This document shows, piece by piece, positions 6,970 through 15,856 of a stretch of 64,000 bases of DNA. This DNA is from Desulfococcus multivorans (GTDB taxonomy: Bacteria > Desulfobacterota > Desulfobacteria > Desulfobacterales > Desulfococcaceae): positions 398,001 to 462,000 of the forward strand of contig NZ_CP015381.1 of assembly GCF_001854245.1 (NCBI RefSeq). Direction: 5' to 3'. Both the position numbers and the translations under genes were made by a program. The stretch's first letter is position 1; the number at the start of each line of letters is the position of its first letter. Below the pieces are notes generated by a model that was not told the origin of the DNA, ran no database searches, and saw only the letters and a program-made list of their open reading frames with translations.

Positions 6970-8784
6970 ATGGCCCAGATTATCGCGGACCGCAGGGACG
7001 TGGATTTCGTACTTCACGAGCAACTGGCGGTCGAAAACCTGTGCAGGCATGAACGGTTTGCCGATTTCAACCGAAAAACAGTGGACCTGGTCATATCCGA
7101 GGCCCGCAACCTGGCCGTCAAGGAGATGTTGCCCGCCCTGAAAGCCGGGGATGAGGAGGGATGCACCTTTGAAAACGGCAGGGTTGCGGTTCCGGAGGCC
7201 TTTCACCGGATCTACGCCCTTTTCAGGGAAGGGGAGTGGATCGCCATGTCCGACGACCCCCGGTGGGGCGGCCAGGGGATGCCGACGACCGTCTCCCTGG
7301 CGGCGAAAAACTATTTTCACGGTGCCAATTTCCCCTTTGTTCTGACCATCCTGCTGGCCCACGGCGCCGGGAAGCTGGTGGAAAAGTTCGGTACGGACCG
7401 GCAGAAGGCCCTTTATCTGAAAAAAATGTACTCCGGAGAGTGGGGCGGGACCATGCTGCTGACGGAGCCCGAGGCCGGCTCTGACGTGGGCGCGCTGACG
7501 ACCACGGCCGTGAGGAACGACGACGGCACCTACAGCATCACCGGCAACAAGATTTTCATCTCCAGCGGAGAGCACGACCTCGCGGAAAACATTATCCATC
7601 CGGTCCTGGCGCGGATCGAGGGGGCTCCGGCCGGGACTGCCGGGATCTCGCTGTTCCTGGTGCCCAGGATATGGGTCCATGACGACGGCAGCCTCGGAGA
7701 GCCCAATGACATCGTCTGCACCGGCATCGAGGAAAAAATGGGCATTCACGGCAGCCCCACCTGCTCCATGACGCTGGGCGCCAAAGGGCGTTGCCGGGGA
7801 ACGCTCCTGGGGCAGGAAAACAAAGGCATGCGGGCCATGTTCGTGATGATGAACGAGGCCCGCCTCGATGTGGGCATGCAGGCCCTGGGGTGCGCCTCGG
7901 CCTCGTATCTGAACGCCCTGAACTACGCCCGGGAGCGCGTTCAGGGGCGTGACCTCCAGGCGCCGGGCAAGGATGCGCCGGGCGTTCCCATCATTCAGCA
8001 TCCGGACGTGCGGCGGATGCTGCTCGGCATGAAGGCCGTCACCGAGGGATGCCGGAGCCTCCTCTTCTACATCGGGTGGTGCGAGGATATGATCCGGGTC
8101 AGTGATGACGCGGCTGAAAAGGCCCGGTACCAGGGGCTGATCGATGTGCTCATTCCCATCGCCAAAGGCTATGTCACGGACAGGGCCTTCGAGGTGTGCA
8201 GCCAGGGCGTCCAGATTTACGGCGGATACGGGTACACCCGGGAGTATCCCCAGGAACAGTATCTCAGGGACTGCAAGATCACCCATATCTACGAGGGCAC
8301 CAACGGCATCCAGGCCATGGACCTTCTGGGGAGAAAGCTGGGCCTGAACAACGGGAGGGCCTTCGGGGATCTGACGGCCGAAATCCGAAAAACCCTCGAC
8401 GCCGCGGGCAATCACCCCGACCTTGCGGAACTGGCCGGGGAGACGGCGGCGGCTTGCACCCAACTGACGGAGACGGCCCGCCACATCGGCCTGATGGCCG
8501 GATCGGAGCGGATGACGACGGCCTTCGCCCATGCCTATGGCTTTATGGAGGTCACCGGCGACGTGGTGATGGCCTGGATGCTGCTCTGGCGGGCGCTCGT
8601 GGCTGCGGAAAAGCGCCGGGAAGGGGTAAAATCGAAGGACGCAAGCTTCTATGAGGGACAGATCGCCGGGGCACGGTTCTTCATTCGGACGGTGCTGCCC
8701 GTCAGCCTTGGCAGGATGGCGGTGATTCTCCGCGGGGACGGTATCGCAGTGGAGATCCCCGATGACGCTTTTGCCGGAAAATAA
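6970..8784 (+). CDS. Acyl-CoA dehydrogenase
   Basis: A 604-residue flavoprotein of the long acyl-CoA dehydrogenase class, which has an extra C-terminal domain compared with the 380-residue type. The middle domain shows LTEPEAGSDVGA and TYSITGNKIFISSGEHD, the FAD and substrate signature region. The C-terminal helical domain has QIYGGYGYTREYPQEQYLRD and HIYEGTNGIQAMDLLGRKL, the second family signature; the catalytic Glu is expected in YEGT. The last ~130 residues form the added C-terminal domain. GGAGGCATT precedes the ATG. It would introduce the 2,3-double bond, passing electrons to ETF. The chain length handled cannot be told. Confidence 0.92.
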   Translation: MAQIIADRRDVDFVLHEQLAVENLCRHERFADFNRKTVDLVISEARNLAVKEMLPALKAGDEEGCTFENGRVAVPEAFHRIYALFREGEWIAMSDDPRWGGQGMPTTVSLAAKNYFHGANFPFVLTILLAHGAGKLVEKFGTDRQKALYLKKMYSGEWGGTMLLTEPEAGSDVGALTTTAVRNDDGTYSITGNKIFISSGEHDLAENIIHPVLARIEGAPAGTAGISLFLVPRIWVHDDGSLGEPNDIVCTGIEEKMGIHGSPTCSMTLGAKGRCRGTLLGQENKGMRAMFVMMNEARLDVGMQALGCASASYLNALNYARERVQGRDLQAPGKDAPGVPIIQHPDVRRMLLGMKAVTEGCRSLLFYIGWCEDMIRVSDDAAEKARYQGLIDVLIPIAKGYVTDRAFEVCSQGVQIYGGYGYTREYPQEQYLRDCKITHIYEGTNGIQAMDLLGRKLGLNNGRAFGDLTAEIRKTLDAAGNHPDLAELAGETAAACTQLTETARHIGLMAGSERMTTAFAHAYGFMEVTGDVVMAWMLLWRALVAAEKRREGVKSKDASFYEGQIAGARFFIRTVLPVSLGRMAVILRGDGIAVEIPDDAFAGK

Positions 8785-8799
8785 GAAAGGACAGGAAAA

Positions 8800-10050
8800 A
8801 TGAAGGATGTTGTCATCGTTTCAGCCTGCCGAACGGCCATCGGGTCCTTCGGCGGAACATTGAAGGATATGAACGGCGCCCAGCTCGGCGGCATTGTCAT
8901 GAAAGCGGCGGTGGAGCGGGCCGGCATCGATCCGGCCTTGATCGACGACGTTCGATTCGGGTGTTGCATGGAGCACCACGACACCCTGAATGTCACCCGC
9001 GTCGCCGCCCTCCTGGCGGGCATCCCCGATGCGGTCCCCGCCGTCACCATCAACCGGGTCTGCATTTCAGGCATGGAGGCCGCCGTTTCGGGCATGGCCA
9101 TGATCCAGGCCGGCATGGCCGACATTATCCTCGCCGGCGGCGTCGAACACATGTCCGGCGTGCCGTATGTCGTTCCCGGGGCCCGATGGGGGTGTCGTCT
9201 TCAGGATCAGGCCTTTGAGGACGCCCTGATTCATGCGCTCCAGTGCGGTTCGCGCCTCATCCCGTTCTCCGAAGACAGCCCGGTCGACACCCATAAATCC
9301 CCTGCCGACATGTTCCTGGGGCAGCCCTATATCATGGGCCAGACCGCTGAGCTGGTGGCCCAGCACCTGAACATCAGCCGTGAAGAGATGGATGAGGTGG
9401 CGTTGAGAAGCCACAACAATGCCGAGCGGGCCACCCGGGACGGGGCTTTCCAGGCGGAAATCGTGCCGGTGACGGTGCCCCGGCGAAAAAAAGAGCCGGT
9501 GATCTTTGACAAAGACGAGCATTTCCGCCCCGGCATCACCCTGGAACAACTGCAGAAACTGCCGCCGGCCTTTGTCCCGAAGATCGGAAAGGTGACGGCC
9601 GGGAACGCCAGCGGCCTCAATGACGGTGCCGCGGCCATGATCATCATGTCCGCTGAAAAGGCCGGGGAATTGAACCTGTCGCCCATCGCCAGGATCAGGG
9701 CATCGGCCCGGGGGGCCTGTCACCCGACGGTCATGGGACTTTCTCCGGTTCCCGCCGTGAAGAACCTCCTGAAAAACACCGGTATGACGATCGGGGATTT
9801 CGAACGGGTCGAACTCAACGAAGCCTTTGCCGCCCAATATATCGGGTGCGAACGGGAACTGGGCCTCAAGCGTGAGATCACCAATGTCAACGGATCCGGC
9901 ATCGGCCTGGGCCACCCGGTGGGCGCCACCGGCTGCCGGATCATGGTGACGCTGCTCCACGGCATGAAACAGCAGGGCAAAAGCCTGGGACTCGCCACCC
10001 TTTGCGGGGGCGGCGGCGTCTCGATGGCCGTTGTACTGGAAATGATGTAA
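8800..10050 (+). CDS. Thiolase (acetyl-CoA C-acyltransferase)
   Basis: A 416-residue thiolase. The nucleophile Cys lies in INRVCISGMEAAVSG (about residue 88), the catalytic His region in the NEAFAAQY and GSGIGLGHPVGATGCR stretches, and the second Cys in TLCGGGGVSMAVVLE near the C-terminus. It cleaves 3-ketoacyl-CoA with CoA to give acetyl-CoA, or runs in reverse. It follows the acyl-CoA dehydrogenase by 15 bases with AGGACAGGA as ribosome site, so the two are co-transcribed. Some segments, such as the region around 130-175, are less typical of FadA/AtoB, so the exact substrate is open. Confidence 0.92.
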   Translation: MKDVVIVSACRTAIGSFGGTLKDMNGAQLGGIVMKAAVERAGIDPALIDDVRFGCCMEHHDTLNVTRVAALLAGIPDAVPAVTINRVCISGMEAAVSGMAMIQAGMADIILAGGVEHMSGVPYVVPGARWGCRLQDQAFEDALIHALQCGSRLIPFSEDSPVDTHKSPADMFLGQPYIMGQTAELVAQHLNISREEMDEVALRSHNNAERATRDGAFQAEIVPVTVPRRKKEPVIFDKDEHFRPGITLEQLQKLPPAFVPKIGKVTAGNASGLNDGAAAMIIMSAEKAGELNLSPIARIRASARGACHPTVMGLSPVPAVKNLLKNTGMTIGDFERVELNEAFAAQYIGCERELGLKREITNVNGSGIGLGHPVGATGCRIMVTLLHGMKQQGKSLGLATLCGGGGVSMAVVLEMM

Positions 10051-10063
10051 TGAACCGGAGGAC

Positions 10064-11722
10064 ATGATAATGCAGACACCATCACTATCGGCAGAGGACA
10101 AATCAAGGTACGGCACGCTCAACAGGGAGAACCTCGATTTTCTCATGAACCGCTACAACCGGGTGAACCGATGGGTCATCGCGGATATGATCCGGAGGAG
10201 CTGCTATCACTATCCGGACAAGACGGCCGTCGTCTTCGGCGAAAAATCCATGACGTACAGGGAACTCGAAGAGGCGAGCAACCGGGTGGCCAACGGCCTC
10301 GCGGACCTGGGCGTGAAGAAGTACGACCGTGTCGCCATCCTGGCCCACAACACCATCCATCATGTGCTGACATGGCTGGGGTGCTGCAAGATCGGCGCGA
10401 TCTACCTGGCCGTCAACTACCTGCTCAAGGGCAAGGATATCGCCTATTGCATCGATCACTCCGAAAGCCGGGTGTTCGTTGTCGAAGATGCCCTGCATCA
10501 CCTGGTTTCGGATGTTCTGGACGGCATGAAGACGGTGCGGAATCTGATCTGGTCCGACGATATGGCCGGCCAGGCCCCGCCGGACGACCGGTTCATGAAT
10601 TTCGAGACCTGGTACAAAGCCTGTCCGGCGGAGGAGCCCAGGGTGATCCTCCGGATCGAGGATCCCTGCCAGATGACCTACACCAGCGGCACGGAGTCTC
10701 TCCCCAAGGGCGTGATCATCAGCAACCAGGCGCTCATGGCCGAGTACATGGGGGCCATCATCGACGGGAGATACGGTGCGGACGACATCAACGTCAATGC
10801 GCTCCCCATCTATCACTGTGCCCAGCGGGACGTTTTCATGAATCCCATATTCTGGGTCGGCGGGACCAATGTCCTCATGGCCCCGGATATCGGCGATATC
10901 CTGAAGACCATCGCTTCCCACAAGGCCACCATGTTCTTCGCCCCGCCCACGGTCTGGATCGGGATGATGCGCCATCCGGATTTCGACACATACGATCTGT
11001 CCTCCCTGAAAAAGTGCTACTACGGCGCCTCCATCATGCCGGTGGAGATCCTCAAGGAGATGCTGAAACGCCTCCCCGGGGCCGGTATCTGCAACTACTA
11101 CGGCCAGACGGAGCTGGCCCCTTACCACACCATCCTGAAAGCCGAAGACGCCCTGTCAAAACTGGGATCGGCCGGCATGGGCGGTTTGAACATGGAGACC
11201 CGCCTGGAGGACGATCTCGGCAATGCCGTCGAGGTCCCGGGCGTTCCGGGGGAGATCTGCGGCAGGGGACCCCATGCCATGATCATGTATTTCAAGGATC
11301 CGGAAAAGACCGAGGACGTCATGCGGGGCGGGTGGTTCCACTCCGGGGACATCGGGATCCTGGACGAGGATCGGTATGTTGCCGTAGTCGATCGCAAAAA
11401 GGATATGATCAAGACCGGCGGCGAGAACGTGTCCACCCGGGAGGTGGAGGAAATCATCTATCAGGACCAGCGGGTGGAGGAGGTTGCGGTCATCGGCGTG
11501 GATCATGCCAAGTGGGTGGAGGCGGTCACCGCCGTTGTGGTTCCCCGGAAGGGAAAGACGATAACCGAAGAAGAGATCATTCAACGCTGCCGTGAACATC
11601 TGGCGCCCTTCAAGGTTCCCAAAAAGATCGTCTTCATGGAAGCGCTCCCCAAGACGCCCACGGGCAAGATCCTGAAGCGCGAGATGCGAAAGACCTACAA
11701 GGACATGTTTCTGGAAGAATAG
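10064..11722 (+). CDS. Acyl-CoA synthetase (AMP-forming, FadD-like)
   Basis: A 552-residue member of the ANL superfamily. The P-loop-like motif is TYTSGTESLPKGVIISN (about 205-221), the second core motif NYYGQTELAPY, the ATP/ribose motif HSGDIGILDEDRYVAVVDRKK, the hinge KDMIKTGGENVSTREVEE, and the C-terminal catalytic Lys lies in PKTPTGKILKREMRK. It would activate a carboxylic acid to its CoA thioester and thus feed the upstream dehydrogenases. GGAGG lies only a few bases before ATG 10064; an ATG at 10070 is an alternative start. It is the last gene of the operon; the next genes run the other way. Confidence 0.9.
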   Translation: MIMQTPSLSAEDKSRYGTLNRENLDFLMNRYNRVNRWVIADMIRRSCYHYPDKTAVVFGEKSMTYRELEEASNRVANGLADLGVKKYDRVAILAHNTIHHVLTWLGCCKIGAIYLAVNYLLKGKDIAYCIDHSESRVFVVEDALHHLVSDVLDGMKTVRNLIWSDDMAGQAPPDDRFMNFETWYKACPAEEPRVILRIEDPCQMTYTSGTESLPKGVIISNQALMAEYMGAIIDGRYGADDINVNALPIYHCAQRDVFMNPIFWVGGTNVLMAPDIGDILKTIASHKATMFFAPPTVWIGMMRHPDFDTYDLSSLKKCYYGASIMPVEILKEMLKRLPGAGICNYYGQTELAPYHTILKAEDALSKLGSAGMGGLNMETRLEDDLGNAVEVPGVPGEICGRGPHAMIMYFKDPEKTEDVMRGGWFHSGDIGILDEDRYVAVVDRKKDMIKTGGENVSTREVEEIIYQDQRVEEVAVIGVDHAKWVEAVTAVVVPRKGKTITEEEIIQRCREHLAPFKVPKKIVFMEALPKTPTGKILKREMRKTYKDMFLEE

Positions 11723-11751
11723 CCGAAGGCTGCCATCCGGCGACTTCAGGC

Positions 11752-13563
11752 TCACGGATGCTCGTGGTCGTGAGGTTCGCTGTCGTGCCCCGGGTGGGGG
11801 TGCTCGTGGTATCGGAGGGGCGCGTGGTCGTGGGCTTTGTCGCCGCCGTCGTGCCGATGAACGAAGCGGTGGGGGTGTTCGTGGACGTGCTCGTGGGGAT
11901 GGGTGTGCACCATCCCGCCGTGACGGTGGGGATGTTCGTGGCGGTGCCGGTGAGGGTGGCTGTGCTCGTGTTCGTGCTGCAGCTCCCGGATGGCGCCGCT
12001 GCAGTCCCGCCGGTAGGTGAAGGCGAGGCCGTTGAGGCTGCCCAGGGCCTCGTCCCGCATGAATTCCCGGGTCGGCACGTCGCAGCCGATCACCCCCTGG
12101 TGCATGACCAGGGTGCGGCGGGTCAACTCGCCCACGAAAAACATGTCGTGGCTGACCAGGAGCAGGGTCGTGTCGAGATCGCCGATGATCTGGAGCAGGA
12201 GCTCCTCCCCCTCGGGGTCGAGACCGGCGGTGGGTTCATCGAGGATGAGCAGGTCGGGCGACATGGCCAGCACGCAGGCCAGGGCCAGGCGCTTGCGCTC
12301 CCCTCCGGAAAGATGCAGCGGGACCCGATCCTCGAATCCCGACAGCCGAACCCGCGCCAGGGTTTCCCGGACCCGCTGCCGCGTCTCGTCGGGGGTGCAG
12401 CCGAGGCGCCGGAGTCCGAAGGCAACCTCCTCCCCCACGCTCGGGCAGAAAAGCTGGTCGGCACAGTCCTGGAAGACCATGCCGACCCGCCGCCAGAGGG
12501 TTCGGTGCCGCTGTTTCGTCACGGGCTCTCCGGCGAAGTGAAACGTGCCTTCTCCCCGGCGCAGGCCGAGGAGGCAGGAGAGGAGGGTGGTCTTGCCGGC
12601 CCCGTTTTCTCCAACGAGGGCCACGCGTTCGCCGGATGCGATGTCGAGATCGACCCCTGCGAGGGCGGGGGTGCCGTCGGGATAGCGGAATCGGAAGTCC
12701 CGGAGGGAGACCAGGGCCGGCGCCGGGGCGGTCTTTCCGGGAGGCGTCGCCGCGGGGACGCCTCCCGGTGTCTTCCCGCTTTCGTCGGCCGTCTCCGGGG
12801 CCAGCCGGAAGGAGAAGTCGAGGCCGTGCTCCCGCAGGGATGCCCGGTGGGAGACGAGTTCCTTCAGGGTGTAATCGTGGTGGATGCGGCCCCGGTCGAT
12901 GACCACGGCCCGGTCGCAGAGTTCGTAGAGGAAGATCAGGTCGTGGCTGATGCAGACGAGGGTGCCCGGAAAATCCCGGAGCAGGTTGAGGAAGATCTCC
13001 TCCTGGCGCGGATCGAGGTTGGTGGTGGGCTCGTCCAGGATCAGGGTTTCGGGGCCCATGGCCAGGAGGCCGGCCAGGGCCGCCCGCTTTTTCTGACCGA
13101 AGCTGAGGTTGTGGGGCGGTTTGTAGGCCATTCCCGCCAGCCCCACCTGCTCGAGGGCGACGCGGGCGGCCTCCTCCGCCGACACTCGCGCCAGGCCCTG
13201 GTTCCGCGGGCCGAAGGCCGCGTCGTCCATGAGGGTGTGGCCGAAGAGCTGATCGTCGGGGTCCTGGAAGAGCAGGCCGATCTCCAGGCGGGCGGCATCG
13301 AGGTGGGCCCCGGCCAGGAGCTTCCCCTTGTAGGAGACGCTCCCCGCGGAAGGGGAGAGCAACCCGCAGAGCTGCCTGACCAGGGTCGTCTTTCCCGATC
13401 CGTTATGCCCCACGAGGGCGATCCGGTCCCCCGGGGCGATGTCGAGGTCGATGCCCGAGAGGGCGGGGGTGCCGTCGGCGTATCGATAGGTCAGCCTCCG
13501 GATGCTGAAGAGGGTCTGCTTCGGGTCCGGTCGCAACACCGGCGGGGTCGGATTGTGCATCAT
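11752..13563 (-). CDS. nikO: Nickel/cobalt ECF-type transporter ATPase, two fused NBDs with His-rich tail
   Basis: A 603-residue protein made of two complete ABC ATPase domains. NBD1 (about 15-245) has Walker A GHNGSGKTT, signature LSFGQKKRAAL and Walker B LILDEPTTNLD. NBD2 (about 285-510) has GENGAGKTT, LSGGERKRLAL and LILDEPTAGLD. Residues from about 528 are a His-rich tail of HEHEHSHPH-type repeats, fit to bind Ni or Co. Normal NikO/CbiO has a single NBD of about 280 residues and acts as a homodimer; here the pair is fused, as if EcfA1 and EcfA2 were joined. It is the last gene of the nik operon, 16 bases after nikQ, with AAGGAGCGG before the ATG. Confidence 0.9.
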   Translation of the reverse strand: MMHNPTPPVLRPDPKQTLFSIRRLTYRYADGTPALSGIDLDIAPGDRIALVGHNGSGKTTLVRQLCGLLSPSAGSVSYKGKLLAGAHLDAARLEIGLLFQDPDDQLFGHTLMDDAAFGPRNQGLARVSAEEAARVALEQVGLAGMAYKPPHNLSFGQKKRAALAGLLAMGPETLILDEPTTNLDPRQEEIFLNLLRDFPGTLVCISHDLIFLYELCDRAVVIDRGRIHHDYTLKELVSHRASLREHGLDFSFRLAPETADESGKTPGGVPAATPPGKTAPAPALVSLRDFRFRYPDGTPALAGVDLDIASGERVALVGENGAGKTTLLSCLLGLRRGEGTFHFAGEPVTKQRHRTLWRRVGMVFQDCADQLFCPSVGEEVAFGLRRLGCTPDETRQRVRETLARVRLSGFEDRVPLHLSGGERKRLALACVLAMSPDLLILDEPTAGLDPEGEELLLQIIGDLDTTLLLVSHDMFFVGELTRRTLVMHQGVIGCDVPTREFMRDEALGSLNGLAFTYRRDCSGAIRELQHEHEHSHPHRHRHEHPHRHGGMVHTHPHEHVHEHPHRFVHRHDGGDKAHDHAPLRYHEHPHPGHDSEPHDHEHP

Positions 13564-13579
13564 CGCCGCTCCTTGTCTT

Positions 13580-14506
13580 TCATCTGTGCTGGAAAAATCG
13601 GTCCCATAGGATCAGGGTGATCCCGAGGGCCAGCCAGGCGCCGGCCAGCAACAGGTCCTTTGCCTGCATCCGCGGTTCTTCCGGTGCGGGGAACCGGCCG
13701 CGATATCCCCGGGCCCGCATGGCGTCGAAGACCCGCTCGGTCCGCTCGAAGCTCCTCACGAACAGCATCCCGAGGAAGTTGGCCACGGCCCGCAGGGTCT
13801 CGATGTCGGTGCGTTTCCGGAACCCCCGCACCCGCATGCCGGCGGCCATGCGCTCGGCCTCGTGCCGGAAGACGTGGAGGTACCGGTGGCTCAGGAGGAC
13901 CATCTGTCCCACCATGTCCGGTATGCCCAGCCGGGTCAGGCCGTGAAGGGTGACGGGAAGCGGCGCCGTGGTCAGGAGGGGCTCCATCAGGAGCGCGACG
14001 GCCACGCCCTTGCAGGCGATGGCCAGGGCTTTGTAAAGGCCGCGCAGGTTGAATCCGAGCCAATCTACGCCGTCGATAACCAGAACCGTGTCGCCGGGGA
14101 GCGCCGGTGCGGAGAGCGGCATCACCACCAGAAACATGACGAGAAAGCCGGTGACGGCCAGAAGCCGCGTCAGGGCGCGGACAAGGGACGAACGGGCCAG
14201 AACCAGGGCCAGGAGCGATACGGCCAGGGCCGCCAGGGCCGGCGTCACGTGTTCGAGGGCCGCCACCAGAAAGCTGTAGGCGAGGAGGGCCGTGATTTTA
14301 CAGCGGACATCCCAGCGGTGGAACAGGGTGGCGCCGGCGGCATCCGCAAGGGGCGGCACCGACCAGTCCCTGTCCTCACCCGACACGCTGCGCCGGCGGA
14401 CCAGGAACCGAAGTCCGGCGGCCGCGGCCGCCAGCAGGATCAACGGGCCCGCCAGGATTGCGGCGAACTGCCAGGCGGGCAGGACGATGTGCACCACCTC
14501 AGCCAT
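13580..14506 (-). CDS. nikQ: Energy-coupling transmembrane protein NikQ/CbiQ
   Basis: The start at 14506 (MAEVVHIVLP) is chosen because the ATG overlaps the nikM stop by 8 bases (ATGGCTGA); a longer form starting at 14560 would run deep into nikM. The product has 308 residues, with an added N-terminal helix (about 8-35), a core of several hydrophobic helices (FLVMFLVVMPLSAPALP and others) and the coupling-helix motif region (ADRMAAG-type: EAERMAAGMRVRGFRKR and the second DAMRARGYRGR). These two AxxxRG motifs bind the ATPase. A last helix lies at the C-terminus. Confidence 0.9.
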   Translation of the reverse strand: MAEVVHIVLPAWQFAAILAGPLILLAAAAAGLRFLVRRRSVSGEDRDWSVPPLADAAGATLFHRWDVRCKITALLAYSFLVAALEHVTPALAALAVSLLALVLARSSLVRALTRLLAVTGFLVMFLVVMPLSAPALPGDTVLVIDGVDWLGFNLRGLYKALAIACKGVAVALLMEPLLTTAPLPVTLHGLTRLGIPDMVGQMVLLSHRYLHVFRHEAERMAAGMRVRGFRKRTDIETLRAVANFLGMLFVRSFERTERVFDAMRARGYRGRFPAPEEPRMQAKDLLLAGAWLALGITLILWDRFFQHR

Positions 14507-15158
14507 GGGCGGATGGATCCCGGGGGGCGGTGTCATGGGTGTCGTCGGCCCCACCGGCAAAGACCGGTTCCAGCATCTCGGGCTTCACCCGGGCCAGGAA
14601 GCCGATGGTGAATGCGCTCACCGCCCCTTCGATGAGGATGACCGGAACATGGGCCGCCAGGGCGATTTTGGCCACCCCGAAGAAATCCTCCCCGCCCGCG
14701 GCCAGCAGGAGCGCCAGAATGAGCGCGGCCATGGCGGTTCCCAAAGCCCCTGCGATACCGCCGACAATGGATTGCCGTGATCGGGTGCGGCCTTTGAGCC
14801 TCTGGAAGAAAACACCGCAGATCAAGGCCGGCACCCCCATCATGAGGGCATTGGCCCCAAGGGCGGTCAGGCCGCCGAACTGGAAAAGGATGCTCTGGAG
14901 GAGGAGGCCGAGGCCGACGGCCAGAAAAGCCGACGGCCCGAGGAGCGCTCCGGCGAGACCGGGGATGAGGAGATGAACGCTGGTGGGGCCGAAAGGGATG
15001 TGAATCAGCGACGCCACGAAAAAGGCCGCCGTCACCACCGCCACCTTGGGCAGCGTCTCGCTCCGGGTGCGGCGGGCGCTCCAGGCGGCCAGAGCCGCGC
15101 TTGCGGCATAGCCGCCGACGGTCACGGACATGGGGAGTACCCCGTCGGAAATGTGCAT
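14499..15158 (-). CDS. nikM: Nickel/cobalt substrate-binding membrane protein NikM/CbiM
   Basis: The start is set at 15158 because the protein then begins MHISDGVLP, the invariant N-terminus of CbiM/NikM whose His at position 2 coordinates the metal. The 219-residue length is typical. About six hydrophobic helices follow, with HIPFGPTSVHLLIPGLAGALLG in the middle, which holds further conserved His residues. It is the S-component that selects Ni or Co. It follows the 117-residue gene by 2 bases and overlaps nikQ, so it is translated as part of a tight operon. Confidence 0.92.
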   Translation of the reverse strand: MHISDGVLPMSVTVGGYAASAALAAWSARRTRSETLPKVAVVTAAFFVASLIHIPFGPTSVHLLIPGLAGALLGPSAFLAVGLGLLLQSILFQFGGLTALGANALMMGVPALICGVFFQRLKGRTRSRQSIVGGIAGALGTAMAALILALLLAAGGEDFFGVAKIALAAHVPVILIEGAVSAFTIGFLARVKPEMLEPVFAGGADDTHDTAPRDPSAHG

Positions 15159-15160
15159 GG

Positions 15161-15514
15161 TCAATCCCTGTGCGGTGTCGTATCGCTGATGGATTTTCGG
15201 TCCCTGCGCCGGCTCGCCGCGAAGGCGGCGGCCCCGAAGAGGCCGAGGATGTAGCCGATACCGCCGAACACCTCCTGGAAACCCGGCTTGTCGAGATCGG
15301 CCCTCAAAGCGGCGATCTCCCGCCGGATACCCCTCAACTCGCGGGAGAGGGCGGCGTTTTGCTCCGTGAGGAGGGCCGTGAGATCCGGGGAAGCCGTATC
15401 GGTCCCGGGCGTCTCCCCAAGGGCGGCGGGCGGCGGGAACGCCAGGCAGGCGCACACCGCCGCGATCATGACGAGCTTCTTAACCCGGAAAGGCGCCGAC
15501 CCGCAACCCTTCAT
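15161..15514 (-). CDS. Small membrane protein of the nik operon, unknown role
   Basis: I do not recognise this family by sequence. The 117-residue product has a signal peptide or first helix (VKKLVMIAAVCACLAF), a short coiled coil (about 48-80, LLTEQNAALSRELRGIRREI) and one C-terminal helix (FGGIGYILGLFGAAAFAA) followed by an Arg-rich cytoplasmic end. Its ATG overlaps the nikL stop (ATGA) and its own stop is 2 bases from the nikM start, so co-translation is likely. By position it could take the place of CbiN/NikN, the two-helix partner of CbiM that is otherwise missing here; this is inference. Confidence 0.7.
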   Translation of the reverse strand: MKGCGSAPFRVKKLVMIAAVCACLAFPPPAALGETPGTDTASPDLTALLTEQNAALSRELRGIRREIAALRADLDKPGFQEVFGGIGYILGLFGAAAFAASRRRDRKSISDTTPHRD

Positions 15515-15843
15515 TTGCCGGCCTCCACCTCGGTCCTTTTCAGCTGAAAGCTGTTCTTGTGCCCCATGCCGGCGTCGATGACGATGGTCAGGTCGTCGAC
15601 CTTGGGGATGGGGAAGCTGAACAGCCCCCCGGTGTCGGTGGTTCCCTCCAGGAGAAGGGTGTCGGCGCTGTCGAAGACCCGCACCGTGCCGCCTTCCACC
15701 ATGCGTCCGTCGGGAAAATAGCTTTCGGTGTGGATTTTTCCCCCCTCGACGTAGGCGAACAGGTTGACCTTGTGGGCCAGGGCGACCCCTGCGGAGAAGA
15801 TCGACACCAGCATGAATACCGCGGCGATTCTCGAGGTTTTCAT
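15511..15843 (-). CDS. nikL: NikL-like periplasmic accessory protein
   Basis: A 110-residue protein with a signal peptide (MKTSRIAAVFMLVSIFSAGVALA) cut before HKVNLFAYVEGG. A His directly after the signal is typical of metal-handling exported proteins of this group. The mature part is one beta-sandwich of the carboxypeptidase-regulatory/NikL type (GGTVRVFDS, GTTDTGGLFSFPIP). Such proteins accompany nickel transporters of the NikKLMQO type in deltaproteobacteria. It lies between nikK and the 117-residue gene. Confidence 0.78.
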   Translation of the reverse strand: MKTSRIAAVFMLVSIFSAGVALAHKVNLFAYVEGGKIHTESYFPDGRMVEGGTVRVFDSADTLLLEGTTDTGGLFSFPIPKVDDLTIVIDAGMGHKNSFQLKRTEVEAGK

Positions 15844-15856
15844 TGGGCGCCTCCGC

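Noticed and set aside
11758-13620. A 620-codon frame on the plus strand
   Set aside because: It is the antisense of nikO, open only because of high GC; it has no domain and no ribosome site, while the minus strand codes two full ABC domains.
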